From NCBI RefSeq assembly GCF_020164485.1, contig NZ_JAIQZA010000007.1, forward strand, positions 79,344 to 143,343: a DNA stretch of 64,000 bases, read 5' to 3'. The translations under genes and the position numbers were made by a program. The notes beneath the pieces were generated by a model. That model had not been told where the DNA came from and ran no database searches. It worked only from the letters and a program-made list of their open reading frames with translations. The DNA comes from Salegentibacter tibetensis (GTDB taxonomy: Bacteria > Bacteroidota > Bacteroidia > Flavobacteriales > Flavobacteriaceae). Of the stretch, positions 57,281-64,000 are shown one piece after another (the stretch's first letter is position 1; every line of letters begins with the position of its first letter).

Positions 57281-58813
57281 CTACTTTTTCTTCTTTATAG
57301 AATATAAATCCTTCCTTCTGTCTTTCATATTCCTTACACTTCCAAAAGCGTGTAGTTCTTTTAGAAGATCTAAATCTACATCTACTAATAGCGTACTTTC
57401 AGTATTTGGGGTGGCTTCGGCTTTTATTCCGTTTACGGGAAACGCGAAGTCAGATGGCGTTAACACGGCGCTCTGTGCATACTGGATATCCATATTATTT
57501 ACTTTAGGCAAATTCCCAACAGATCCGGCGATGGCTACATAACATTCGTTTTCTACCGCCCTAGCTTGTGCACATATTTTTACGCGGGAATAACCGTTTT
57601 GAGTATCGGTCATGAACGGAACAAAAAGAATATTCATTCCTTCTTCGGCTAAAATTCTGCCTACTTCCGGAAATTCTACATCATAGCAAATAAGGACGCC
57701 TATTTTACCGCAATCGGTGTCAAAGGTTTGAAGTTTGCTTCCGCCTTTCATACCCCAGGCAGATTCTTCGGCCGGAGTGATATGTAATTTTTCATAGCGT
57801 TCATAACTTCCGTCCCTTCGGCATAGAAAGCCCACATTATACATATGTTCTCCAATTACCATAGGCATACTACCGGTAATGATATTTATGTTGTAATTAA
57901 CCGCGAAATCCTGGAAGGTTTCAAGTAAACGTTCGGTATAGGTTGAAAGTCCGCGGATGGCTTCAGGTTCGGTTAATTCATTGAATTCGGCCATAAGCGG
58001 CGCGTTAAACAGTTCTGGAAAAAGGATGAAATCACTCTGGTAATCACTCACCGCATCCACAAAAAATTCAATTTGTGAAACCAGGGCATCATAATCCTTA
58101 AAAAGTCTCATTTGCCATTGCACCAGCCCAAGGCGAACCACCGTTTTTGGCGTATCTATAAGTTTAGTGGTTTTGGTGTAGTAAATATTGTTCCACTCCA
58201 TCAACACCGCATATTCCTTGCTTTCGGCATCACCGGGCAAATAGCCTTTTATAACTTTCTTTACGTGAAAATCGTTGGAAAGCTGAAAGGACAACACAGG
58301 ATCGTGAATTTCCTGCAGTTTTACTTTTTCTATATATTTCTTAGGAGTAAGTTCTTTAGAATAAGTCCCGTAATTAGGAATTCGGCCACCGAAAACGATC
58401 GATTTTAAATTCAATTGCTCACAAACTTCCTTTCGCGCTTCATATAAACGTCTTCCCAGTCGCATTCCGCGATAATCTGGATGAATAAAAACATCGATTC
58501 CGTATAAAATATCGCCGTTATTGGTATGAGTTGAAAAATTCTCACCACCAATAATTTCATCGTAAGTATGATCTTCATCAAACTTTTTAGAATCTATAAT
58601 AATAGAAAGCGCGCAGCCAGCTATTTTATTATCTATAATAATGCAAAATTGTCCTTCCGGAAACTTGTTTACCAAATTTCGAATTTCATCTTTACTCCAG
58701 TACTCATCGGGCATTTTATGGTAACTCTTAATCATAGAAACCTTGAGTTCCTGATAATCTTTAAGCTTTAAATTACGGAGTTCTATTTTTGGCGTTTCGT
58801 TCACGGAAGTCAT
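57281..58813 (-). CDS. GNAT-nitrilase fusion protein (carbon-nitrogen hydrolase)
   Basis: The 510-residue protein has an N-terminal GNAT domain (~10-215, HPDYRGMRLGRRLYEARKE as acyl-CoA loop) and a C-terminal nitrilase-superfamily domain (~225-505). The amidase triad is intact: Glu267 (FPELF), Lys342 (YEKLHITP) and Cys376 (ICYDVEFPE). Such fusions occur in many bacteria; the reaction is unknown, perhaps acyl transfer coupled to amide hydrolysis. It stands alone between two copies of the long family F repeat. Confidence 0.92.
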   Translation of the reverse strand: MTSVNETPKIELRNLKLKDYQELKVSMIKSYHKMPDEYWSKDEIRNLVNKFPEGQFCIIIDNKIAGCALSIIIDSKKFDEDHTYDEIIGGENFSTHTNNGDILYGIDVFIHPDYRGMRLGRRLYEARKEVCEQLNLKSIVFGGRIPNYGTYSKELTPKKYIEKVKLQEIHDPVLSFQLSNDFHVKKVIKGYLPGDAESKEYAVLMEWNNIYYTKTTKLIDTPKTVVRLGLVQWQMRLFKDYDALVSQIEFFVDAVSDYQSDFILFPELFNAPLMAEFNELTEPEAIRGLSTYTERLLETFQDFAVNYNINIITGSMPMVIGEHMYNVGFLCRRDGSYERYEKLHITPAEESAWGMKGGSKLQTFDTDCGKIGVLICYDVEFPEVGRILAEEGMNILFVPFMTDTQNGYSRVKICAQARAVENECYVAIAGSVGNLPKVNNMDIQYAQSAVLTPSDFAFPVNGIKAEATPNTESTLLVDVDLDLLKELHAFGSVRNMKDRRKDLYSIKKKK

Positions 58814-59035
58814 TATTTATTTTCGCGAAGATACTGTAGAAAATATTGGTTTGAAAACAGGAAACTGTTTTGCCTCGAATTAACGAATATTTTTTCGGAA
58901 TTGTGTCTTATCTGTGTTAAGGTCACCCTAAATTTATTTCAGGGTATATGCTGTTTTTAATTCTCAAAAAATACAGCTCAGTTATTTTATCCTAGATTCC
59001 CGAAGAAAATTCGGGATAAAGTCTGAAACAATTTA
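58814..59035. repeat. Spacer with decayed palindromes
   Basis: Fragments related to family A (CACCCTAAATTTATTTCAGG) and the ATTCCCGAAGAAAATTCGGG hairpin (58993-59015), which recurs at 59596. No gene seen. Confidence 0.45.
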
Positions 59036-59465
59036 CCATTGACGTATTTTAAATATCCTGTTATTTAGGTTTGTTTTTATAATTCAAAATGAAACTTGAC
59101 TGGTATGGAAGTTTCTTTTTTTTCATTTTTTGCGTGTATTCCTCTCACTGCGTTCCTGCGTTCGTCGGATACAAGTAAAACGAAACAAAACCCGCCTGAA
59201 CGGACGGGCAGGAAGGGCGCCCTATGTGGAGGTGTTTTTTTGGCAACTGCCTTCCTCTCCCTTTTGGTCGTCGGAGGCAGAAAAAATCGCAAATCAGCAG
59301 CTAATTTTTTTCCAAGGCCCTTCGACTCCACTCAGGACAAGCTTTCAAAAATTATTAACGCTGCTGATTTGCTACACTCACACACGGAGTTTAAAACTCG
59401 CTATGCTCGAAACGTCATTTTCCTACGCTAGATAAAATTCTTTATCACGGGTCTCAGCATGACGT
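59036..59465. repeat. Long dispersed element, family F (copy 2)
   Basis: The same sequence as 56694-57030 with two extra segments: one carrying the GCCCGTCCGTTCAGGCGGG palindrome (inverted) plus CTGCGTTCCTGCGTTCGTCG, the other TTCCTCTCCCTTTTGGTCGT. Both keep the overlapping reading frames open, as noted among the findings. Confidence 0.85.
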
Positions 59466-59539
59466 GTAAAAATATTAAAAATGAGTTCAACAAGAGGTGA
59501 AAAAATAATCTTAAGCACCTCATAATCAATTGATTTAAT

Positions 59540-59645
59540 AGCCTGCCCCGATTTTTATCGGGGGCCTAAGTTGAGCCTAATTCCTTTTCAAGTTAGATTC
59601 CCGAAGAAAATTCGGGATAAAGTCTGAAACAAGTTCAACCTGACG
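59540..59645. repeat. Palindromes after the response-regulator gene
   Basis: GCCCCGATTTTTATCGGGGGC (59552-59572) could terminate the minus-strand regulator gene. It is followed by ATTCCCGAAGAAAATTCGGG and a half family A unit (CTGAAACAAGTTCAACCTGA then CG). Confidence 0.55.
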
Positions 59646-59667
59646 TTACAATTGAGGTACAAAGAAC

Positions 59668-60300
59668 TTACAACAACAAAATCCGGTGTTTGATGGCATA
59701 AAGCACCAAACCAGTCCGGCTTCTTACGTTTAGTTTTTGAAATAAACTTTCCCGGTACCCGTCTATGGTTTTTGGACTTAGGTTCATCTCGTTGGCCACC
59801 TCTTTGTAAGTCATTTCAGTACAGGCGTGGCCAAGAAATTCAATTTCGCGTTTGGTTAGATTGGTAAATTTATTCTCTTTATTCCTGTTCTTAATTGCTT
59901 CAGAAACCGCATCTGTATAGAAAAAACCTTCTTTTACTACTTCATCCATTGCAAACTTAAACTCGTCGGGATCTATGTCTTTCAGCAAATAGCCTCGACA
60001 GCCCAGCTTCACCATAAAAGTGACGGTTTCCTCATCGTCTTCCATAGTAAGCGCCAGCACTTTTTGATTTGGATGATTCTCCTTGAGCCAGGACATAGTT
60101 TCAGGCCCGTCCATAATTGGCATTCTAATATCCAGCAACACCAAATCGGGTTTTGGTTGATTGGCTTTAAACTTATCTACCAGTTCCTCGCCATTTTTAT
60201 AAACGCCGCAAACCTCGTAATTTTCAAAGGAATTCACCAGGTTTTTTAAAGATTGCGCAAATAAAGTGTGATCGTCTACAATTGCTACGGAATTATTCAT
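59668..60300 (-). CDS. Response regulator with LuxR-type DNA-binding domain
   Basis: The 210-residue NarL/FixJ-type regulator has a receiver with an acidic pair (VDDH), phospho-acceptor Asp57 (LLDIRMP) and Lys in YLLKDI, and a LuxR helix-turn-helix (LTKREIEFLGHACTEM, SPKTIDGYRESLFQKL). It should be phosphorylated by the adjacent kinase. ATG 60300 (MNNSVAIVDD) overlaps the kinase stop as ATGAATAA and is preferred to ATG 60312. Confidence 0.93.
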   Translation of the reverse strand: MNNSVAIVDDHTLFAQSLKNLVNSFENYEVCGVYKNGEELVDKFKANQPKPDLVLLDIRMPIMDGPETMSWLKENHPNQKVLALTMEDDEETVTFMVKLGCRGYLLKDIDPDEFKFAMDEVVKEGFFYTDAVSEAIKNRNKENKFTNLTKREIEFLGHACTEMTYKEVANEMNLSPKTIDGYRESLFQKLNVRSRTGLVLYAIKHRILLL

Positions 60301-61081
60301 CTTTTTGCCCAATTAAAGAATAGCGTAAAGATAAGGAAGTTCCAGCGCCCATAGAACTTTCCAGTTTAAATTTTGCCTGTATTAAGGCTGCCCTGCTTTC
60401 CATATTAAATAATCCCGAATTCTTCTGTACCTCTTTCATATTAAACCCCTGCCCGTTATCTTTTGCGGTAATTATGATTTCTTCGGAAGTAAAAGCAATG
60501 CGGACAATTAATGCTGAAGCCTTCGCGTGCTTTATCACATTGGAAAAGAATTCCTGAAGGATCCTGAATAAAATAATACTGTGTTGCTGCGGAATTTCCT
60601 GTTTTTCGCCGGTAATTTCCAGTTGGGTCTCAATAACGCCCATTCGCTGAAACCTTGCCAGTTCATTTTCTACCGAAACCACCAAACCAGCATAACCAAT
60701 CACCTGGTTGTTTAAAGATTTTGAAAGCGAGCGCACTTCCTGAAGCGAACTGGCTACGGTTTCTTTAATCTCCAAAACTGATGCTTTCTCTGCCTCAGGC
60801 AGGTTTTTTGAAAAGATATTTAGCTGCATATTAGCGACGGAAAGTAACTGACCAATATTATCGTGCAACTCCCAGCCCACGTTTTTTAGGGTTTGTTCCT
60901 GCATTTCTAAACGCGATTGGGAAATTTCCCGCTCAAAGCGCTGTTTAGCTTCAAATTGCTCCTGTAGCATTTTGTTTTTTCGCCTTTGGTACACCACAAA
61001 AAAGACGATCACAAAAGCTGTTAGCAAAAGGATGACTACAATAAAGTAGATGATAAGTAAGAGTTCTTCTCTTGAGATCAT
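60293..61081 (-). CDS. NarL-partner sensor histidine kinase (HisKA_3), one membrane helix
   Basis: The 262-residue kinase has one N-terminal membrane helix (~8-31), a coiled coil, the HisKA_3 phospho-site His73 (GWELHDNIGQLLS) and a HATPase_c domain (NVIKHAKAS, KDNGQGFN, GLFNMESRA, GAGTSLSLRY). It has no periplasmic or other sensor domain, so the signal must come from another protein, perhaps the 7TM protein encoded 44 bases upstream. It overlaps the regulator gene. Confidence 0.92.
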   Translation of the reverse strand: MISREELLLIIYFIVVILLLTAFVIVFFVVYQRRKNKMLQEQFEAKQRFEREISQSRLEMQEQTLKNVGWELHDNIGQLLSVANMQLNIFSKNLPEAEKASVLEIKETVASSLQEVRSLSKSLNNQVIGYAGLVVSVENELARFQRMGVIETQLEITGEKQEIPQQHSIILFRILQEFFSNVIKHAKASALIVRIAFTSEEIIITAKDNGQGFNMKEVQKNSGLFNMESRAALIQAKFKLESSMGAGTSLSLRYSLIGQKDE

Positions 61082-61125
61082 AATAATTAATAAATCAGAA
61101 TTTTCATTTCTGAATAAAATTAATC

Positions 61126-61851
61126 TTAGCCCTTAGGTTTTAACTTAGAGCTTCTGCTTGAACAAAACCAAAAGCCCATACTAAAAGTAAGGTACATAAT
61201 GATGTTAGCTAATTTAAGGATGATATTATGCAATTCTACAAAAGCTGGGTTAACCGTAGCAAAATATTTATTAAAAATAAATATTGGGGTTACTATTAAA
61301 TGCCAAATTAAGGCCCCGACCGAGATATAAAAGAAAATATTGCGATAAAAATTAATAATATCATCAGATGTCAAAAGTTGAAAATACCAGCTGATTATAC
61401 ACAATACAATTAAAATCGTACCAAATATATATGTATAAGAAGAGACGTTCTCAAAAAAAACTTCAGAAACCACTAAATTTATAATGGCGCTACCTGTATA
61501 AAATGCAAGCAAGCCCAATAAGGTGTTTCGTAAAATCGATTTCTTTAACCGACTTATGAAAATAATTGAGTAAACACTGAAGGAAATAATTTTAAAAGAA
61601 TTAAAAAGCCAAACATTTCTTTCAAATGGTGTATTTTTAATAGACGAAAACAATTTATAATCTTCAAAATAGGCGTATACAGAGTAAAAACCTAAAACAT
61701 CTATAAAAAAAGTTACCCAAAGGAAATAAACGAAAATTCTTATTAATTTATTTATTTCAACTGTTTTAAGTAAATAATAACTCCCGGCCAGGGAGGCCAG
61801 GAGTTCCAAAATATGATTTAAAAAAAAATTATCGAAATAATATTCTACCAC
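61126..61851 (-). CDS. Seven-helix membrane protein of unknown function
   Basis: The 241-residue protein has about seven hydrophobic helices (~10-28, 34-55, 90-108, 112-135, 145-165, 175-195, 215-235) and a basic C-terminus (SSRSSKLKPKG) that probably faces the cytoplasm. No family is recognised. It lies 3 bases behind the 129-residue protein gene and 44 bases before the histidine kinase, so it may be the sensor of that pair (inference). Confidence 0.7.
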   Translation of the reverse strand: MVEYYFDNFFLNHILELLASLAGSYYLLKTVEINKLIRIFVYFLWVTFFIDVLGFYSVYAYFEDYKLFSSIKNTPFERNVWLFNSFKIISFSVYSIIFISRLKKSILRNTLLGLLAFYTGSAIINLVVSEVFFENVSSYTYIFGTILIVLCIISWYFQLLTSDDIINFYRNIFFYISVGALIWHLIVTPIFIFNKYFATVNPAFVELHNIILKLANIIMYLTFSMGFWFCSSRSSKLKPKG

Positions 61852-61854
61852 TTT

Positions 61855-62244
61855 TTAATAGGTTTTAGGTGGATGACCAGAAGTACTATCGTTTAGTGGT
61901 TCTATCTCATAATTGTTTTCATCACCATCTTCCTCTGTTTCCAAATCTGAATTTCCAGATTTTTCTTTGGTAGGTGCAAGAAAGATTGTCGAAAAACTCT
62001 TTTTATCATTGGTTTGGGGATAAGCTCCGAGGTAAATACGAATTCCCGGTTTCTTTACCTTCTGTTCCTTAGATTTCTCCCGAACATAATCCAGGTATTC
62101 CTGCAATTCGTCCAGGCTATACCAGAATTCGCGGGTGTCTGGGTAGCCTTCACCATTTTCAATATCTTTCCCCCGGGTTTCCACCCATTTTTTTTCAAAT
62201 TGTTTTGCTTTTTCTACGCTAATGCATTTTTTTGGTTTTTCCAT
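61855..62244 (-). CDS. Small hydrophilic protein of unknown function
   Basis: The 129-residue protein begins with CISVEKAKQFEKKWVETRGK and YPDTREFWYSLDELQEYLDY, then KKPGIRIYLGAYPQ, and ends in an acidic disordered tail. Similar proteins occur in Flavobacteriaceae without a role. It is the first gene of the minus-strand set that includes the 7TM protein, kinase and regulator. No signal peptide or known motif. Confidence 0.68.
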   Translation of the reverse strand: MEKPKKCISVEKAKQFEKKWVETRGKDIENGEGYPDTREFWYSLDELQEYLDYVREKSKEQKVKKPGIRIYLGAYPQTNDKKSFSTIFLAPTKEKSGNSDLETEEDGDENNYEIEPLNDSTSGHPPKTY

Positions 62245-62578
62245 TTGTTTTAGTTGGTCGGTTAAAACTTAAAACTTTGTTAAGGTAAATTTAAAAGAAA
62301 TATTCTTTTTGACAAATGTTTTGGGTAGCAGTTCTCGGTTTTCAGTTGTGGGTTCTGGGTTCTCTGTTGTCGGTTGATCTGATTTCGAGTAGCGGGTTTG
62401 CCATTCGGCAGTTTATAGTTTGGTGTTTGTTGTTTCGGTTTTGAAAATAAAAACTTACAATTAGGAAAAAATCCCACTGCCTACTGCGACTGCAAACTGC
62501 TTACTGAATTAGCGAGGACTGCGATAGCAGGACGTGGCAATCTGTTATTGCAAAGTTTACTGTCCCTCGCGATGTCAC
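62245..62578. repeat. Low-complexity T/G-rich repeat tract with REP-like unit
   Basis: It has GTTCTCGGTTTTCAGTTGTG-type DNA, GCCATTCGGCAGTTTATAGT, an ACTGCCTACTGCGACTGCAA tract and a family D unit (62511-62546). The same modules recur in the same order near 63.2-63.8 kb. No gene. Confidence 0.65.
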
Positions 62579-62702
62579 CGTCAGTTCGAATAGCGGCATT
62601 TGAGCTGAAAGCGAAAATAGCGCTGTATCGAGAACCCTTCGAAGTTCTAACTGCATTGCACTTCTCGATACTTCCGACTCACGTCGGAAATCGAAGTGAC
62701 GT
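62579..62702. repeat. Inverted-repeat element, family E (copy 2)
   Basis: CGTCAGTTCGAATAGCGGCA ... CTGTATCGAGAAC / TTCTCGATACTTCCGACTCA ... TGACG. See the copy at 56580-56700. A fragment (ACCGTCAGTTCGA) also stands at 63872-63884. Confidence 0.8.
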
Positions 62703-62857
62703 GAACTCCAAAAAAAAGATCGCAGCGCTCGTTCCTCGCTCGCGATGACGAAAGGAAGTCAGGCTCATGATGCCCGTAGCAAGAATCCCGACTGAAGTCT
62801 GGATAATTCGATCAGCATTTTTAATCGCCTCGGCTTTTAAAAATACGATCTCATTAA

Positions 62858-62875
62858 AAGGGGATTTTTCCCCTT
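62858..62875. other. Short hairpin upstream of the RNA candidate
   Basis: AAGGGG pairs with CCCCTT over a 6-base loop. It is the first of five hairpins in 285 bases of otherwise non-repetitive DNA. Confidence 0.45.
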
Positions 62876-62940
62876 GTAGCAGGCCTACTTATCTTCTACT
62901 TTTGATATTGTCATTTTAGTTAGCTAAAGTGTTTTGGGGC

Positions 62941-63018
62941 AAAAAAGTGTCGTCAATGGTGAGGAGATCTGATTGGTAGGGTAATCAGGTTTCCCGTAAA
63001 CCGGGGCGGCACTTTTTT
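62941..63018 (+). ncRNA. Candidate structured RNA with three-way-junction fold
   Basis: A 12-bp closing stem (AAAAAAGTGTCG, 62941-62952, with CGGCACTTTTTT, 63007-63018; one G-T pair) encloses two hairpins: CTGATT/AATCAG (62969-62974/62983-62988) and CCCG/CGGG (62993-62996/63002-63005). The 3' strand ends in a T-run, so the stem would also act as a terminator. No open frame of substance covers it. It does not belong to the repeat families in the window. The strand is uncertain because the reverse complement also ends in Ts. Confidence 0.4.
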
Positions 63019-63031
63019 ATTAGTGAGCCTT

Positions 63032-63142
63032 AATATTCATAAGGCCTTTGGCCGAAATGAATATTTAGAGCGAACTAATCCCGATTTTACATCGGGATCT
63101 TCACAAAAACTCTTAAATATTTAGTCATCCGGAGACCCGGAT
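63032..63142. other. Cluster of three further hairpins
   Basis: AATATTCAT-aa-GGCC/GGCC-gaa-ATGAATATT (63032-63065), ATCCCGAT/ATCGGGAT (63078-63098) and ATCCGG/CCGGAT (63127-63142) follow the RNA candidate directly. They may be part of one larger RNA or successive terminators. Confidence 0.5.
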
Positions 63143-63179
63143 AAAAATTTATTAATGAGGCTGAAATAGATTGGTGTTC

Positions 63180-63660
63180 TGCACTTTACGGTTGTCGGTT
63201 CTCAGTTGCCGGATGTTTCGGGGTTGCGTTTGCCATTCGGCAGTTTATAGTTTAGTGTTTATGGTTTGTTGTTGCGGGTTCCGAGTTTCGAGTTTTGGCA
63301 TAATTCAGAGTCTTTTCTCTTTACTCTCTTCTCTTGTTTCTTGACTCTTTTCTCTTGACTCTTTTCTCTTGTTTCTTTCATCTCCGTCATTGGAGTCGAT
63401 AGACGACGTGGCAATCTGTTCTTGGTTTATTGTATGGTGTTTCGCCACGAATGCACAAATAATTACTTCATTGTTCTCGGTTGTGGGTTGTGGGTTCTCA
63501 GTTTTCTGTTGCCGGATGTTTCGGGGTTGCGTTTGCCATTCGGCAGCTTATAGTTTGGTGTTTATGGTTTGTTGTTGCGGATTGCGGGTTAGGAGTTTTG
63601 GTATATTTCAGAGTCTTTTCTCTTGTTTCTTTCATTTCCGGTTCGGGCTTCCCCTTTAGT
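63180..63660. repeat. Two tandem copies of a ~180-230 bp low-complexity module
   Basis: TTGCCGGATGTTTCGGGGTT ... GCCATTCGGCAG(T/C)TTATAG ... TTTATGGTTTGTTGTTGCGG occurs at ~63200-63285 and again at ~63505-63590. Each is followed by a pyrimidine tract made of TCTTTTCTCTTG units. A family D unit lies between them (63387-63420). Open frames across this DNA follow composition only. Confidence 0.65.
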
Positions 63661-63798
63661 AGTTTGTTGTTTAGGGTTTATTGTTTGCGGTTTTAAAATG
63701 AAAACTCATAATTACGAAGAAATCCTACTGCCAACTGTAACTGCGAACTGCTTACTCAATGGTGCGGGTCGCCACGAATTCACAAATATTTTTTGTCA

Positions 63799-63840
63799 CG
63801 TCATTGCGAAGACTGCGATAGCCGGACGTGGCAATCTGTT
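63799..63840. repeat. REP-like palindrome, family D (last copy)
   Basis: GTCATTGCGAAGACTGCGAT then AGCCGGACGTGGCAATCTGT. It lies about 50 bases downstream of the transposase stop. Confidence 0.75.
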
Positions 63841-63887
63841 GTTGATTAGTATCACTGTAACGCGCGATCTCACCGTCAGTTCGATTT

Positions 63888-64000
63888 CTATGACAATTCC
63901 AAACGATTTTGATAATAGGTTTTATTTTTAATTAAAGCCATTGCAATATGGATCAACTTGTTTCTTACTGCATTTAATACACTCATTTTGTTTTTGCCTT
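63888..64000 (-). mobile_element. C-terminus of an IS110-family-like transposase, cut by the window edge
   Basis: The minus-strand frame is open from base 64000 (frame offset two bases) to a TAG stop at 63888-63890 and encodes about 36 residues: GKNKMSVLNAVRNKLIHIAM, then ALIKNKTYYQNRLELS. The GKNKMSVLNAVRNKL signature is typical of the end of IS110-type (Transposase_20) recombinases in Bacteroidota. The rest of the gene and the insertion sequence lie outside the window; intactness cannot be judged. Confidence 0.6.

Noticed and set aside
63369..63696. Overlapping frames of 96 and 71 residues
   Set aside because: Composition follows the T/G-rich repeat modules; Cys- and Phe-rich translation without any start signal or homologous look.
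63623..63931. 102-residue plus-strand frame at the right end
   Set aside because: It runs through repeat DNA and antisense to the IS110-like transposase tail, which is the better reading.

Overview
The window is a chromosomal segment of a marine-type Flavobacteriaceae bacterium (Bacteroidota), probably near Salegentibacter, Zunongwangia or Gramella; the genus is inferred from protein style only. The supports are low GC, scarce Shine-Dalgarno sequences, recurrent TAnnTTTG -7 promoter boxes, SPI and lipoprotein signals of flavobacterial type, the long class II ketol-acid reductoisomerase, and the family-typical arg and leu gene orders. No tRNA, rRNA or CRISPR array was found.

Layout. 1-2.6 kb: the start of a lipoprotein gene cut by the window edge and an orphan LuxR-type regulator. 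2.6-3.6 kb: an AT-rich gene-free kilobase. 3.6-12.6 kb: uvrA, a LOG-family hydrolase, a large M1-peptidase-like/beta-barrel protein and a fused 2-oxoacid dehydrogenase E1. 12.8-20.9 kb: two PH-domain membrane proteins and menaquinone genes (menB, menD, menF and a hotdog thioesterase), with a CvfB-like S1 protein. 21-33.5 kb: an esterase, an Nramp-like transporter, dnaK, serine deaminase, a CPBP protease, alcohol dehydrogenase, an FGE-type lipoprotein, an NTF2-like protein, a GH18 chitinase, panB and an RluA-type pseudouridine synthase. 33.5-35 kb: a helical-repeat protein of unknown function.

Amino-acid block. leuA-leuCD-leuB (35.2-39.7 kb, plus strand) converges at a stack of hairpins on a minus-strand arginine operon (GNAT-argG-argC-proC-argD-argF'-argB-argE-argH). 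Behind that comes a minus-strand ilvD-ilvB-ilvN-ilvC-ilvA operon (49.4-56.1 kb). Together they give most of the leucine, valine, isoleucine and acylated-ornithine arginine pathways. panB draws on the same 2-ketoisovalerate made by IlvD.

Right flank (56-64 kb): only a GNAT-nitrilase fusion and a 7TM/histidine kinase/LuxR regulator module, set in long gene-poor tracts full of dispersed repeats. The last 113 bases are the C-terminus of an IS110-like transposase on the minus strand.

The most unusual content is non-coding. There are at least five families of palindromic dispersed repeats, including a nearly identical perfect hairpin in every spacer longer than 50 bases between adjacent genes from argC to argH. 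A 330-430 bp element is duplicated on either side of the nitrilase gene. A compact structured-RNA candidate lies at 62941-63018. dnaK has a sigma-54-like promoter with an upstream palindrome, and the leuA-leuC spacer can fold in two mutually exclusive ways. Several proteins have altered key motifs: UvrA zinc module, E1 thiamine site, Nramp metal site, and an M1-like protein without HExxH.
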